Assembly (NCBI RefSeq): GCF_949152225.1
Contig: NZ_CASCJC010000001.1
Coordinates: 1,426,001-1,490,000 of the forward strand
Direction: 5' to 3'
Length of the DNA: 64,000 nt
Source of the DNA: Ligilactobacillus sp900765635
GTDB lineage: Bacteria; Bacillota; Bacilli; Lactobacillales; Lactobacillaceae
Below the pieces are notes generated by a model. The model made no database searches. It was not told the DNA's origin and saw nothing but the letters and a program-made list of their open reading frames with translations. A program made the position numbers and the translations under genes. Positions 17,558-25,802 of the stretch are shown piece by piece; the first letter of the stretch is position 1; the number at the start of each line of letters is the position of its first letter.

Positions 17558-18397
17558 TTACTTGAACTTTAATAAGCCTTGCTTAGGCGCGATCCAAAAA
17601 GTCACCAAAAAGATTGCTGCTGCAACCAAAACAATCGCTGGACCAGAAGCCCAATTAAAAGTATAGCTGAAAAACAAGCCTAAAAAGGCTGCACTAGCAC
17701 CAAATGTTGCTGCTAATATTAACATTTTTACCAGATTGTTTGTCCACAAAAAGGCCGTAGCAGCTGGTGTAATCAACATTGCCACAACTAAAATGATTCC
17801 GACTGTCTGCAAAGCCGACACGGTCACCAAAGTCAATAACAGCATCAATGCATAATGTAATACACGTGTATTTAAGCCATAGGTCTTTGCGTAAATAGGA
17901 TCAAATGAACTAATTAACAGTTCCTTATAAAACAAGACAATAAACAAGATAACTACGGCTAAAACAAGCACGGTACTCCTCAAATCACTACCGCTAACCG
18001 CTAGCACATTGCCAAACAAAATATGATGTAAATTAGCGGTACTTTCAGCTTGAGCAATTAAAATAAAGCCTAATGCATAAAATGCACTAAAAACAATACC
18101 GATAGAAGTATCGGTTTTAAGCTTGCTTTTTTCGGCGATAAAGCCAATAACTAAAGAAGCTAAGATACCAAAAAGAGAGGCACCCAATAAAAGATTAATG
18201 CCAAAAATATGGGCTAAAGCAACTCCGGGCAAAACAGAATGTGAGATTGCATCTCCCATCAAAGCCATTCCTCGCAAAATAATGAAACAGCCGACTAAGC
18301 CAGCCATCACCCCAACTAATAAAGATGCTATTAAAGCACTTTGTAAAAAGCCATAGTGTTGTAGGCCATCCAAAAATTCACCGATTACTTTCATCAT
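17558..18397 (-). CDS. Metal ABC transporter permease (MntB/ZnuB family)
   Basis: 279 residues with about eight membrane helices; ABC-3 family. Recognisable stretches are GLVGCFIILRGMALMGDAISHSVLPGVA and TDTSIGIVFSAFYALG. It forms the channel for the divalent metal bound by the downstream binding protein, probably manganese. Its ATG overlaps the TGA of the ATPase gene (ATGA), so translation is coupled. Confidence 0.94.
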   Translation of the reverse strand: MMKVIGEFLDGLQHYGFLQSALIASLLVGVMAGLVGCFIILRGMALMGDAISHSVLPGVALAHIFGINLLLGASLFGILASLVIGFIAEKSKLKTDTSIGIVFSAFYALGFILIAQAESTANLHHILFGNVLAVSGSDLRSTVLVLAVVILFIVLFYKELLISSFDPIYAKTYGLNTRVLHYALMLLLTLVTVSALQTVGIILVVAMLITPAATAFLWTNNLVKMLILAATFGASAAFLGLFFSYTFNWASGPAIVLVAAAIFLVTFWIAPKQGLLKFK

Positions 18398-19131
18398 TGC
18401 TCTTCCTTTCTTGTAAACAAAGTCTGGGCCAAATCCATATTAAATGCTTGGGCAATATTTTCCTTGGTATAAACCTCTTTAACTACGCCTTTAGCCAAAA
18501 TCCCTTGCTTTACAATCACTAACTCATCAAAGTAATCATAAACTTTACTCAAATCATGATGAACAATGATAATAGTCTTATTTTCTTTTTGCCAAGCCTT
18601 TAATATTTTAATGATTTCTTGTTCGCTTTTTAAATCTATTCCGACAAAAGGCTCATCCAAAATGATGACTTGTGCATCTTGCACAATTGCACGGGCAACA
18701 AATACTCGTTGTAATTGTCCGCCAGAAAGCTCGCCAATTTGACGTTTAGCTAAATTCGTTAAACCAACCGCTTCTAGTGCTTGCCATACTCTTTTTTTAT
18801 CTTGTTTTTTAGGATCTTTAAACAAACCCAAGCGACCATAACAACCGCTTAAAACAACTTCAAAGACGTTGATTGGAAAACTTAAATCTAATTCTTTACG
18901 TTGTTCGACATAAGCAATTTGTTTACGAACCTTTTTTAACGGTTTTCCTTGATAAGTGATAACTCCACTTTTTGAACTAATCAATCCTAGTGCAGCCTTT
19001 AACATAGTCGATTTACCAGCACCGTTTGCTCCGATAATTCCAGTAATTTTACCGGGGGTAAAGCTAACTGACAAATTTTCAAATACCGGTGTATCATCGT
19101 ATGTAACGGTTAAATTTTCTATATTTAACAA
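18394..19131 (-). CDS. Metal ABC transporter ATP-binding protein
   Basis: 245 residues. Walker A GANGAGKST (about 36-44), Q-loop YVEQRKELD, signature LSGGQLQRV and Walker B QVIILDEPFVGID, typical of the Mn/Zn ABC importers. Start is TTG at 19129-19131 with AGGAGG 8 nt upstream; no ATG fits. First gene of the operon ATPase-permease-binding protein. An imperfect palindrome at 19148-19163 lies between the likely -10 and this start. Confidence 0.94.
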   Translation of the reverse strand: MLNIENLTVTYDDTPVFENLSVSFTPGKITGIIGANGAGKSTMLKAALGLISSKSGVITYQGKPLKKVRKQIAYVEQRKELDLSFPINVFEVVLSGCYGRLGLFKDPKKQDKKRVWQALEAVGLTNLAKRQIGELSGGQLQRVFVARAIVQDAQVIILDEPFVGIDLKSEQEIIKILKAWQKENKTIIIVHHDLSKVYDYFDELVIVKQGILAKGVVKEVYTKENIAQAFNMDLAQTLFTRKEEQ

Positions 19132-19147
19132 GCTTTTTCCTCCTAGT

Positions 19148-19163
19148 TTTCGGGTAACCTAAA
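19148..19163. promoter_or_regulatory. Candidate MntR/DtxR-type operator of the manganese operon
   Basis: TTTCGGGTAACCTAAA is an imperfect palindrome (6 of 8 positions symmetric) resembling AGGTTAACCT-type sites bound by DtxR-family metalloregulators. It lies 17 bp upstream of the TTG start and just downstream of a TATTAT-like -10. No regulator gene is in the window. Confidence 0.4.
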
Positions 19164-19323
19164 TTTCTTTTTAATAATACCATATAAAGTTGTTTTTTTA
19201 AACAAACTTTTTCTCTTAATAAAAACTTAAAATAAATATTGAGCAAATGTATTTTGAACAATATAACTTTATATTATACTGTAATCGTATTCTTAATTAT
19301 AAAAATTTTTGGAGGTTTTCTAA

Positions 19324-20661
19324 ATGGAAAAAGTTGTTATCGTTGGTTCAAATCATGCTGGTATCGCTGCGGCTAATACCTTATTAGATAACTACGCTGA
19401 TAAACAAGTAGTCTTAGTTGATCGCAACACCAACCTTAGCTATTTAGGTTGTGGTACTGCTTTATGGGTAGGACGTCAAATCGATTCTTACCGTGATTTA
19501 TTTTATACTTCAAAAGAACAATTAGAACAAAAAGGTGCACAAGTTCACTTACAAACAGAAGTGCAAGCGATTGATTTCACTAACAAAATTATTAAATGCT
19601 TATCTTTAAAAGATAATACTAGCTTTGAATTAGACTACGATAAACTAATTCTTGCGACTGGCTCTCGTCCTATCACACCAAAGATTGATAATAGTGATTT
19701 AGCCGGCATTCATTTCTTAAAGCTTTTCCAAGAAGGTCAAGCAGTCGATGCCGCCTTGGATTTAGAACACGTTAAACGTGTGGCTGTTATCGGAGCAGGT
19801 TATATTGGTGTTGAAATTGCTGAAGCGATTAAACGCCGCCAAAAAGAAGTCCTCTTGTTTGATGCAGCGCCACACTCACTTTCTAGTTACTATGATCCCG
19901 AATTTGCTAACTTGATGGACCAAAACTTGACCCAACACGGTATCGAATGTCACTTCGATGAAATCGTGACAGCTTATCACGGTCAAGATCACATCTCACA
20001 AATCAGCACGACTAAATGTCAATATCAAGTCGATTTAGTCATCAATGCGATTGGCTTTTTACCAAATGCACCTTTTGGAAAAGACCATCTCAAGCTCTTT
20101 AGTAACGGCGCTTATTTAGTCGATGAACATCAACAAACAAGCGATCCTAATGTCTATGCAATTGGAGATTGTGCCACAATTTATTCAAATGCCTTGCAAC
20201 AAACCAGCTATATTGCATTAGCTTCAAACGCTGTACGCTCAGGAATCGTAGCCGCCCATAACATTGGACAATTTGGTAGCGTAAGTGCTCCTGGGGTTCA
20301 AGGTTCTAACGCTATTTCTATCTTTGATTTAAAGCTTGTCTCAACTGGTTTATCCTTGGCTGCAGCGCAAAAATTTGGTATTGAAGCTCAAGTTAGTGAC
20401 TTTGAAGACTTACAAAAGCCAGTCTTTATCAAAGACAACTATCAAGTCAAAATTCGCATTGTATTTGCAAAAGATTCACGTCGAATTTTAGGTGCACAAT
20501 TAGCTTCTAATGAAGACGTTTCTGGTGTTATTCACATGTTTTCTTTAGCAATCCAACAACAATTAACAATTGATCAGCTCAAATTGTTGGATATTTTCTT
20601 TTTACCACATTTCAATCAACCATATAACTATATTACGCAAGCTGCATTACATGCTAAATAG
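19324..20661 (+). CDS. nox: FAD-dependent NADH oxidase (probably water-forming) / CoA-disulfide reductase family
   Basis: 445 residues. FAD-binding start VVIVGSNHAGIAAA, redox Cys C43 in YLGCGTALWVG, NAD-binding VIGAGYIGVEIAEA (about 157-170), FAD-binding NVYAIGDCA, and a C-terminal dimerisation domain. The single redox Cys in SYLGCG is characteristic of four-electron NADH oxidases of lactic acid bacteria, which regenerate NAD+ and remove oxygen. GGAGG lies 9 nt before the ATG. Monocistronic, with a strong terminator. CoA-disulfide reductase cannot be ruled out. Confidence 0.93.
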   Translation: MEKVVIVGSNHAGIAAANTLLDNYADKQVVLVDRNTNLSYLGCGTALWVGRQIDSYRDLFYTSKEQLEQKGAQVHLQTEVQAIDFTNKIIKCLSLKDNTSFELDYDKLILATGSRPITPKIDNSDLAGIHFLKLFQEGQAVDAALDLEHVKRVAVIGAGYIGVEIAEAIKRRQKEVLLFDAAPHSLSSYYDPEFANLMDQNLTQHGIECHFDEIVTAYHGQDHISQISTTKCQYQVDLVINAIGFLPNAPFGKDHLKLFSNGAYLVDEHQQTSDPNVYAIGDCATIYSNALQQTSYIALASNAVRSGIVAAHNIGQFGSVSAPGVQGSNAISIFDLKLVSTGLSLAAAQKFGIEAQVSDFEDLQKPVFIKDNYQVKIRIVFAKDSRRILGAQLASNEDVSGVIHMFSLAIQQQLTIDQLKLLDIFFLPHFNQPYNYITQAALHAK

Positions 20662-20662
20662 C

Positions 20663-20696
20663 AAAAAAGTCGTCTGGTATTTGCCAGACGACTTTT
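20663..20696. terminator. Bidirectional terminator between nox and the 161-residue protein gene
   Basis: AAAGTCGTCTGG and CCAGACGACTTT perfect arms with a 6-nt loop, A-tract before and T-tract after. It ends both converging units. Confidence 0.93.
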
Positions 20697-21180
20697 ATGC
20701 TTCTTGTTTTTCCAATGCTTCTGCTTGATTTTTTTGACTAAGAGCAATCAATTCAGCTACTTTAATAACGGTCTTAGTCAAGGCTGTTTTAGTTTGTAAA
20801 AATTCAGCCACACTACAAATTTCTTCGATGCGTAAACCAGAAGAATTTACGGTTGGTGATTGGACCACTAGGTAGGCGTTGAGTTGGACTTCTTGTTGTA
20901 AATCATCAAAGAAGTTATCCACACGTTTAATATTTTCAAACGGCAAATTGATAATCCCACTTTCGATTTGTACAAGAATAGTTTGCTTAGAGTAATTCAA
21001 GGAAGCCTCTACGCGTGCTAATTTATCCTTAGCAACCATTGTTTGAAATTGCGTCCATAAACGGTTACAAATTTCTTCAATGCCCAATTGTTCAATTTCT
21101 TGTGCACTGAATGCAAGCTTTGTTTGTTGATAATCAGCTGCACTAACTTTTTCAATAAAATCCTTAACTACTATTTGCAT
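20695..21180 (-). CDS. Hypothetical cytosolic protein
   Basis: 161 residues, no signal peptide or membrane helix. Mixed alpha/beta character: an N-terminal helix-rich part (EIEQLGIEEICNRLWTQF), a central strand pair (ASLNYSKQTILVQIESGIINLPF), and a helical acidic C-terminus ending KNQAEALEKQEA. The ATG at 21178-21180 follows AAAGTGG at 8 nt; a GTG four codons upstream is inside that site. I do not recognise the family. Single gene converging on nox and divergent from an L,D-transpeptidase. Confidence 0.75.
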   Translation of the reverse strand: MQIVVKDFIEKVSAADYQQTKLAFSAQEIEQLGIEEICNRLWTQFQTMVAKDKLARVEASLNYSKQTILVQIESGIINLPFENIKRVDNFFDDLQQEVQLNAYLVVQSPTVNSSGLRIEEICSVAEFLQTKTALTKTVIKVAELIALSQKNQAEALEKQEA

Positions 21181-21300
21181 CAAAAAAACCACTTTCTAAA
21201 AAATTATGTATAATTCCGTTTAAAAAACTGCTAATATACTTTATACCATAGTTTAAAGTAAAAACCAAGTTTCTTTACTTTATCTCTTTTAAAATTGTTT

Positions 21301-21328
21301 TTGACAATTTCCAAAAAAACTGCTAGTG
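21301..21328 (+). promoter_or_regulatory. Promoter of the first L,D-transpeptidase gene
   Basis: Perfect -35 TTGACA (21301-21306) and, 16 bp later, an extended -10 TGCTAGTGT. The position places the transcript start after the upstream in-frame GTG, which supports the TTG start at 21362. Confidence 0.6.
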
Positions 21329-21361
21329 TCAAAGTATACAGCAATCTTGGAGGAGCTTTAT

Positions 21362-22054
21362 TTGAAAAAACATAGTAAGCCTAAACATGCTAAAACTAAA
21401 TCAATATTTAGTAATTTAATATTATTAGGTTTGATCTGTTGTCTAATTGCAATTTGTTGTTTACGTTTGTTCAATCAAAAACCAACGTCTACTTCATCTT
21501 CAACATTAAAAACAACTACACTTAAAACAAAGAAGACAACATCTAATCAAAAACAACAAGAAAATACCGTGATGCGCACTCCAATCGATTGGCAACAATC
21601 TTCACAAACGACACCTTATCCAGACTTAAATCAAGTCAGCAATTTTTGGGTTAAGGTCAGCATCAAGAAAAATCGCACCTACCTGATGTCTGGTAACGAT
21701 GTTATCTATACGATGTATTCGACAGCTGGTGCTTATTATACAGATGAAACTACAGGCAAAAAAGTCAGCTATACTCCTACTGGAACTTTTTATATTCAAG
21801 CCGAACGTGGTGATTCTTTTTTCAATAACGCCCTAAACGAAGGCGCCAATAACTGGGTTTCTTGGCTGAACCATGGTGAATATCTTTTCCATTCGGTGCC
21901 AACCTTACCAGATGGCAGCTACAACTTGACAGCAGCCGCCAAACTTGGCAAAACACCTGATTCTCACGGCTGTATTCGGTTAAGTGTTCTTGATTCAGAT
22001 TGGATGTGTCACAATTTAAAAGTCGGCACTAAAGTCGTCATCGTAAATAACTAA
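21362..22054 (+). CDS. L,D-transpeptidase (YkuD domain), membrane-anchored
   Basis: 230 residues. A basic N-terminus and one membrane helix (about 17-36, LILLGLICCLIAICCL) precede a Ser/Thr/Lys-rich linker and a YkuD domain (about 95-230). Catalytic motif SHGCIRLS with C204 and H202; an upstream His in FHSVPTLPDG is conserved. It forms 3-3 peptidoglycan crosslinks or attaches proteins outside the membrane. The TTG at 21362 follows GGAGG by 7 nt; an in-frame GTG at 21326 would place this site inside the gene. A paralogue lies 240 bp downstream on the opposite strand. Confidence 0.92.
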   Translation: MKKHSKPKHAKTKSIFSNLILLGLICCLIAICCLRLFNQKPTSTSSSTLKTTTLKTKKTTSNQKQQENTVMRTPIDWQQSSQTTPYPDLNQVSNFWVKVSIKKNRTYLMSGNDVIYTMYSTAGAYYTDETTGKKVSYTPTGTFYIQAERGDSFFNNALNEGANNWVSWLNHGEYLFHSVPTLPDGSYNLTAAAKLGKTPDSHGCIRLSVLDSDWMCHNLKVGTKVVIVNN

Positions 22055-22097
22055 AAAATCTGCAGTAACGTCTAGTTATTGCTCTTTTACAATTTTT

Positions 22098-22134
22098 AGG
22101 ACTGCTAGAATTTCTCTAGCGGTCCTAATTTGTT
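22098..22134 (+). terminator. Terminator after the first L,D-transpeptidase gene
   Basis: AGGACTGCTAGA and TCTAGCGGTCCT arms (one G-T pair) then AATTTGTTT. Arms resemble those of the pepF terminator. Confidence 0.8.
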
Positions 22135-22224
22135 TGCGTTTAAAAAACAGTAAATAAAGCTCAAAAATCAAAATTGATAAGTTTAATTTTTAGTGACTAC
22201 GCAAAGCTTTGATCAAGAACCAAT

Positions 22225-22273
22225 AAAAAATAGCCCTGAAATAACGAGGATTCATTATTTCAAGGCTATTTTT
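22225..22273. terminator. Terminator of the second L,D-transpeptidase gene
   Basis: AAAATAGCC.TGAAATAA and TTATTTCAAGGCTATTTT pair with a short loop; A and T tracts on both sides make it usable on either strand. Confidence 0.85.
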
Positions 22274-22297
22274 GAAGTGACTTATCTCACTTCTTGC

Positions 22298-23047
22298 TTA
22301 GTCTTCTAAAAATTCTAAGAAGTTATCATCATCGGAATCTTTACCATGAACCACGACATAAGTCTTTGGCTTGATATTTTCCATGATCCATTTGGCATCA
22401 GGTTCACTCAAACGAATGCAACCGTATGCTTCAATATTGTTTTTGCGTGTTACCTTGGTACTTCCCAATCGCTTGGCTTGGGCTTTAATAAAGTTACCGT
22501 TTTGATCGACTGGTACGGATTCAAAACGATACATCCCATGACCATCAAAGGAGGTCCAATACTTTGCTCCGTAGCCTAAGGCCGCATTATAATAGCTTTG
22601 ACCGCGTTGCTTTTGAATCTTAAAGGTTCCAGTTGGCGTTTTTTGGTAAGATTCTGTTGGTTTTTTACCATCGTCATAGTTTTTACCAATCGAAGCATAC
22701 ATCGTATAAAGCGTGTATGGTCCTTGCTTGACATAGACACGTTGTTTTTTAGGTGAAACTTCTAACCAAATGCGTTGACTCTTTTTCTTTAAATGCTTGT
22801 ATTGGCTCAAATCTGGATAATTTCCACTCAATGAAGGTTTTGTCCAATCGATTGGCGTTACTAGTCGTTGCTTTTGTTGCTTATTGAGACGCTTGATTTT
22901 TTTCTCTTTAGCCTTATCAATTTTTTGTTGTTTAGCAATCTTAATTGCATTTTGTTTTTCAGCATTATGGACATGGATATAACTTCCAATCATCAAGCCA
23001 ACCATCACCACGGCCACTATCCAATAAATAATCTTTATTTTTTTCAC
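22298..23047 (-). CDS. L,D-transpeptidase (YkuD domain), variant active-site motif
   Basis: 249 residues. N-terminal membrane helix (about 5-24), a Lys-rich linker, a PIDWTKPSLSGNYPDLS segment shared with the paralogue at 21362, then a YkuD domain. The catalytic Cys is C210 in AYGCIRLSEPD; the His normally before GC is Tyr, and the upstream FHSVP of the paralogue is FESVP. The GTG start at 23045-23047 follows AAGGAG at 10 nt. C-terminal tail is acidic (DSDDDNFLEFLED). It probably acts on the wall outside the membrane; the altered residues may change its reaction or be a normal subfamily form. Confidence 0.88.
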   Translation of the reverse strand: MKKIKIIYWIVAVVMVGLMIGSYIHVHNAEKQNAIKIAKQQKIDKAKEKKIKRLNKQQKQRLVTPIDWTKPSLSGNYPDLSQYKHLKKKSQRIWLEVSPKKQRVYVKQGPYTLYTMYASIGKNYDDGKKPTESYQKTPTGTFKIQKQRGQSYYNAALGYGAKYWTSFDGHGMYRFESVPVDQNGNFIKAQAKRLGSTKVTRKNNIEAYGCIRLSEPDAKWIMENIKPKTYVVVHGKDSDDDNFLEFLED

Positions 23048-23122
23048 GAAATTAGTGCTCCTTATATTTAATCTTTCATTTAAAATCTTAAGCTACATCA
23101 AGTTTGACGTCAAATCAAAAAA

Positions 23123-24135
23123 TCAATTAAAACCATACATTTTTTGTGCTAAAAAATAAACGGCTAAGGCTAATTTGCGTCCGGCTTTTCCTGGCATATT
23201 CAATCCCTTGCCTACTAAACTTAAACGTAATTTTTGATACAATTTTTGGTCTTTAGTTTCAATGAAATGCCATAGTTGTTCTTTTTTACGTAGGCTTTCA
23301 TTTGAACCATCTTTTAACAATAGAATCGAAGAAATTGCTGTGATAATTTCAAGATAATTAAACAAATACTTACCAACAAAACTATCAGGTACTACATTTT
23401 GGGCATAAAACTCTATCATACGTCGATTGACAAATAATTGCTGATCTATGCGACTAATCATTACTTTTTCATTGACTGATTGATCGCTACGTCCAATAAA
23501 ATAATGATATAAATCAACGTCTAAATAGTAAAGTTTTTTAGCATAAAATAAGGGCTCAAAAGCATACAAATTATCAACATAAAAAGTATGTGCTGGTAAT
23601 TGGAATGCCATTTTTTGTAACAATTCTTTACGATAAATAATCGCATGCATTAAAAAATATTTCCCCAGTCTCACTTTGACTCTTGACCAGTCAAAAACTT
23701 CTTCTTGGGGTAGCATTTTTGAATATTCCATCGTTTTTTTGTATTTGACGCCTTGCTTATCATAAATATAATTCGTCAACAAAACATCTGGCTTACACTC
23801 ATCTTTTTGCCAGCTTTCGATAGTGGCAAGGGCTTTTTGATATGCCACTTGGTCTAACCAATCATCGCCATCAACAATCTTGATATAAATTCTTTGAGCA
23901 TGTTGCAAACCTGTATTAACAGCCTGGCCATGCCCTTCATTTGCTTGATGGATTGTCTTAACAAGACTAGGATAATTAGTTGCATATTCATCAATCATAG
24001 TCGCAGTCTTATCAGTTGAACCATCATCTACTAAAATAATTTCAACTTTTTGTCCCCCAACTAATAATGAATCCACACATTTTTTAAATAAGCTTGTGCA
24101 TTATAACAAGGAACAATAATACTCAATAACTTCAC
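23123..24135 (-). pseudogene. Family 2 glycosyltransferase, frameshifted near the N-terminus
   Basis: From GTG 24133-24135 the frame reads a classic GT2 start (LLSIIVPCYNAQAYLK), then hits a stop after 25 codons. The rest, starting CVDSLLVGGQ and continuing into EIILVDDGSTDKT, GHGQAVNTGLQ and KIVDGDDWLD (DXD-like metal site), is in another frame through 23123. One additional A in the A6 run at 24080-24085 (T6 on the plus strand) joins the two exactly. The intact protein would be about 337 residues, transferring sugars to a cell-surface polymer. It may be a real mutation, a slippage-controlled switch or a sequencing error. Start site is weakly supported. Confidence 0.85.
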
Positions 24136-24237
24136 AAAAATCTTATTTCATCTTTGAAAAGATGCCTTTCTTTCCTTAGATCGTGTTATAGCAGACAACA
24201 CCTTATTATTATACCGCAAAAAAGAACTTGAAAACAC

Positions 24238-24279
24238 AAAAAATCCACATGTGCGCACTATTCAAGCGGCCCATGTGGA
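24238..24279 (-). terminator. Terminator after the 46-residue protein gene
   Basis: TCCACATG and CATGTGGA arms with a T6 tract on the minus strand. Between it and the stop at 24408 lies a 128-bp 3' region with a GC-richer segment (24365-24395) that I could not assign. Confidence 0.75.
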
Positions 24280-24407
24280 GCTATTTTGGTTCAATTAATT
24301 GAAACTACTGACAAATTTTACCAATCAAATCACTCGAGTAAAAAAGATTGCACTTAACGATATGCCAGCGAGCTCCACGCGGCTACACGCCTAGTTTTGC
24401 TCTTACA

Positions 24408-24548
24408 TTATTTAGCAGCTTTTTCAGCTTCTTCGCGTTCCTTTAAGAAGTTTAAAACAGCTTCGTGTTGAGCGCGACGCTTCTTGACGTTTTTGGAGTT
24501 CACTGGACGACGATCGCTAGCTACCCCAACGTGTGTATTTTGTGACAT
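24408..24548 (-). CDS. Small basic protein of 46 residues, unknown function
   Basis: Reads MSQNTHVGVASDRRPV then SKNVKKRRAQHEAVL and a charged helical tail (LKEREEAEKAAK). It has a strong ribosome site (GGGAGG, 9 nt before the ATG) and its own downstream terminator, so it is probably a real expressed gene. The composition (Lys/Arg-rich middle, Glu/Lys helix, no hydrophobic segment) suggests a cytosolic nucleic-acid- or ribosome-associated peptide, but that is only inference. I do not recognise the family. Confidence 0.7.
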   Translation of the reverse strand: MSQNTHVGVASDRRPVNSKNVKKRRAQHEAVLNFLKEREEAEKAAK

Positions 24549-24633
24549 CGAATAAACCCTCCCTTCGACATTCATGCATCTATTCATTTTACAGAAAAAT
24601 CAAGTTTATTTCAAGTACTTTTCAGTTTTTGAC

Positions 24634-25566
24634 TTATAAAAGACCTGTAAATAAGATTAATACAGGAATTGTAACTACCGATAATAAAGTTGACAGACAC
24701 ATTATCTTGGTTGGAAATTCTAATTCTAAATCATTTAATAAACTAAACAAGACTACTAAACTAGCAATCGGACAACTTACCATAATGATAGTAGCCATCA
24801 ACGCTTCATGGTTAAGCTCAAACAATTGTAAAAATAAAATGACGACAATCGGAAAAAGTAAGTTTCTAACTAGTACGGCTACCCACGCAAGCATATCTTG
24901 CCAACTGTTTTTTAAATCTAATTGACTCAGATTAGTCCCAATAATAATCATGCTCAAAGGCATATTTAAAGCTGTAATATAATCAAAAGTCGTTGTTAAA
25001 ACTTCAGGAAACGGAATTTGTGCGATAAAAATGATTAAACCAACAATTGAAGCAATGATATTAGGATTGAGTAACGCGCTTTTTAACATTTGTGTTTGCG
25101 ATTTTTTAACCTTGCCTTGATACATTGCAGCTCCATGCGTCCAGATAAAAATATTTTGTAAAATCAAGTACGGTACCGAATAAAAGACCCCACCGTTACC
25201 GACAATTGCTTGAATCAAAGGAATACCTACAAAACCACAGTTTGAATAGACTAGGCTAAAACGCAAAGCATTGCGTTTGACCGGTTGTTTGATCAATTTG
25301 GAGCTAAAAATAAGGTTGGCAATTATGATACCTAAGATAAAAACGAGTAAGACACAAAAAAATTCAAGTCCAAACATCGTTAACCTTGCCCAACTAAACT
25401 TACGCAAAAACGAATTGATGATCAAAACGGGTGAAACAATATACAACAACAAATTCGTCATGTCTTTAGCCGTTTGTTTATGAATAAAACCAATTTGACT
25501 ACAAAGCAAACCTAAAATCATCAATAAAAACATAATAACGACTTGCTCGACAGAAACAAAAAACAC
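24634..25566 (-). CDS. AEC-family (auxin efflux carrier-like) permease
   Basis: 310 residues with about ten membrane helices in two inverted halves. Typical features: an N-terminal QVVIMFLLMILGLLCSQ helix, YSNCGFVGIPLIQAIVG in the first half and VSCPIASLVVLFSLLN in the second. In lactic acid bacteria AEC carriers move organic anions such as malate; the substrate here is unknown. The GTG at 25564-25566 follows AAGGA by 7 nt; the longer frame from 25584 lacks a ribosome site. Monocistronic, divergent from the calcium ATPase. Confidence 0.88.
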   Translation of the reverse strand: MFFVSVEQVVIMFLLMILGLLCSQIGFIHKQTAKDMTNLLLYIVSPVLIINSFLRKFSWARLTMFGLEFFCVLLVFILGIIIANLIFSSKLIKQPVKRNALRFSLVYSNCGFVGIPLIQAIVGNGGVFYSVPYLILQNIFIWTHGAAMYQGKVKKSQTQMLKSALLNPNIIASIVGLIIFIAQIPFPEVLTTTFDYITALNMPLSMIIIGTNLSQLDLKNSWQDMLAWVAVLVRNLLFPIVVILFLQLFELNHEALMATIIMVSCPIASLVVLFSLLNDLELEFPTKIMCLSTLLSVVTIPVLILFTGLL

Positions 25567-25802
25567 GCTTAATCCTTCTTTCACTAAAAATCAAAATCTT
25601 TCTTATTATATACCTATTTTTAATCAGAAACTATCTATTTTAGTAACAAAAATTGGCTTTTTAAATTCTTAAGATTTTCTAAACAATACCTCAACTTTTT
25701 TATAAATAATTCTTTTTTATCCCGTCTTGGTCTTTTTTGTGATAATATTAACTTGTAATAAAATTCAATCATTTTTAAATATCAAAGGAGGAGTTATTAC
25801 GA

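Noticed and set aside
24288..24407. GC-richer segment after the 46-residue gene as a tRNA or known small RNA
   Set aside because: No tRNA cloverleaf or known RNA motif could be formed; it is described only as a 3' region.
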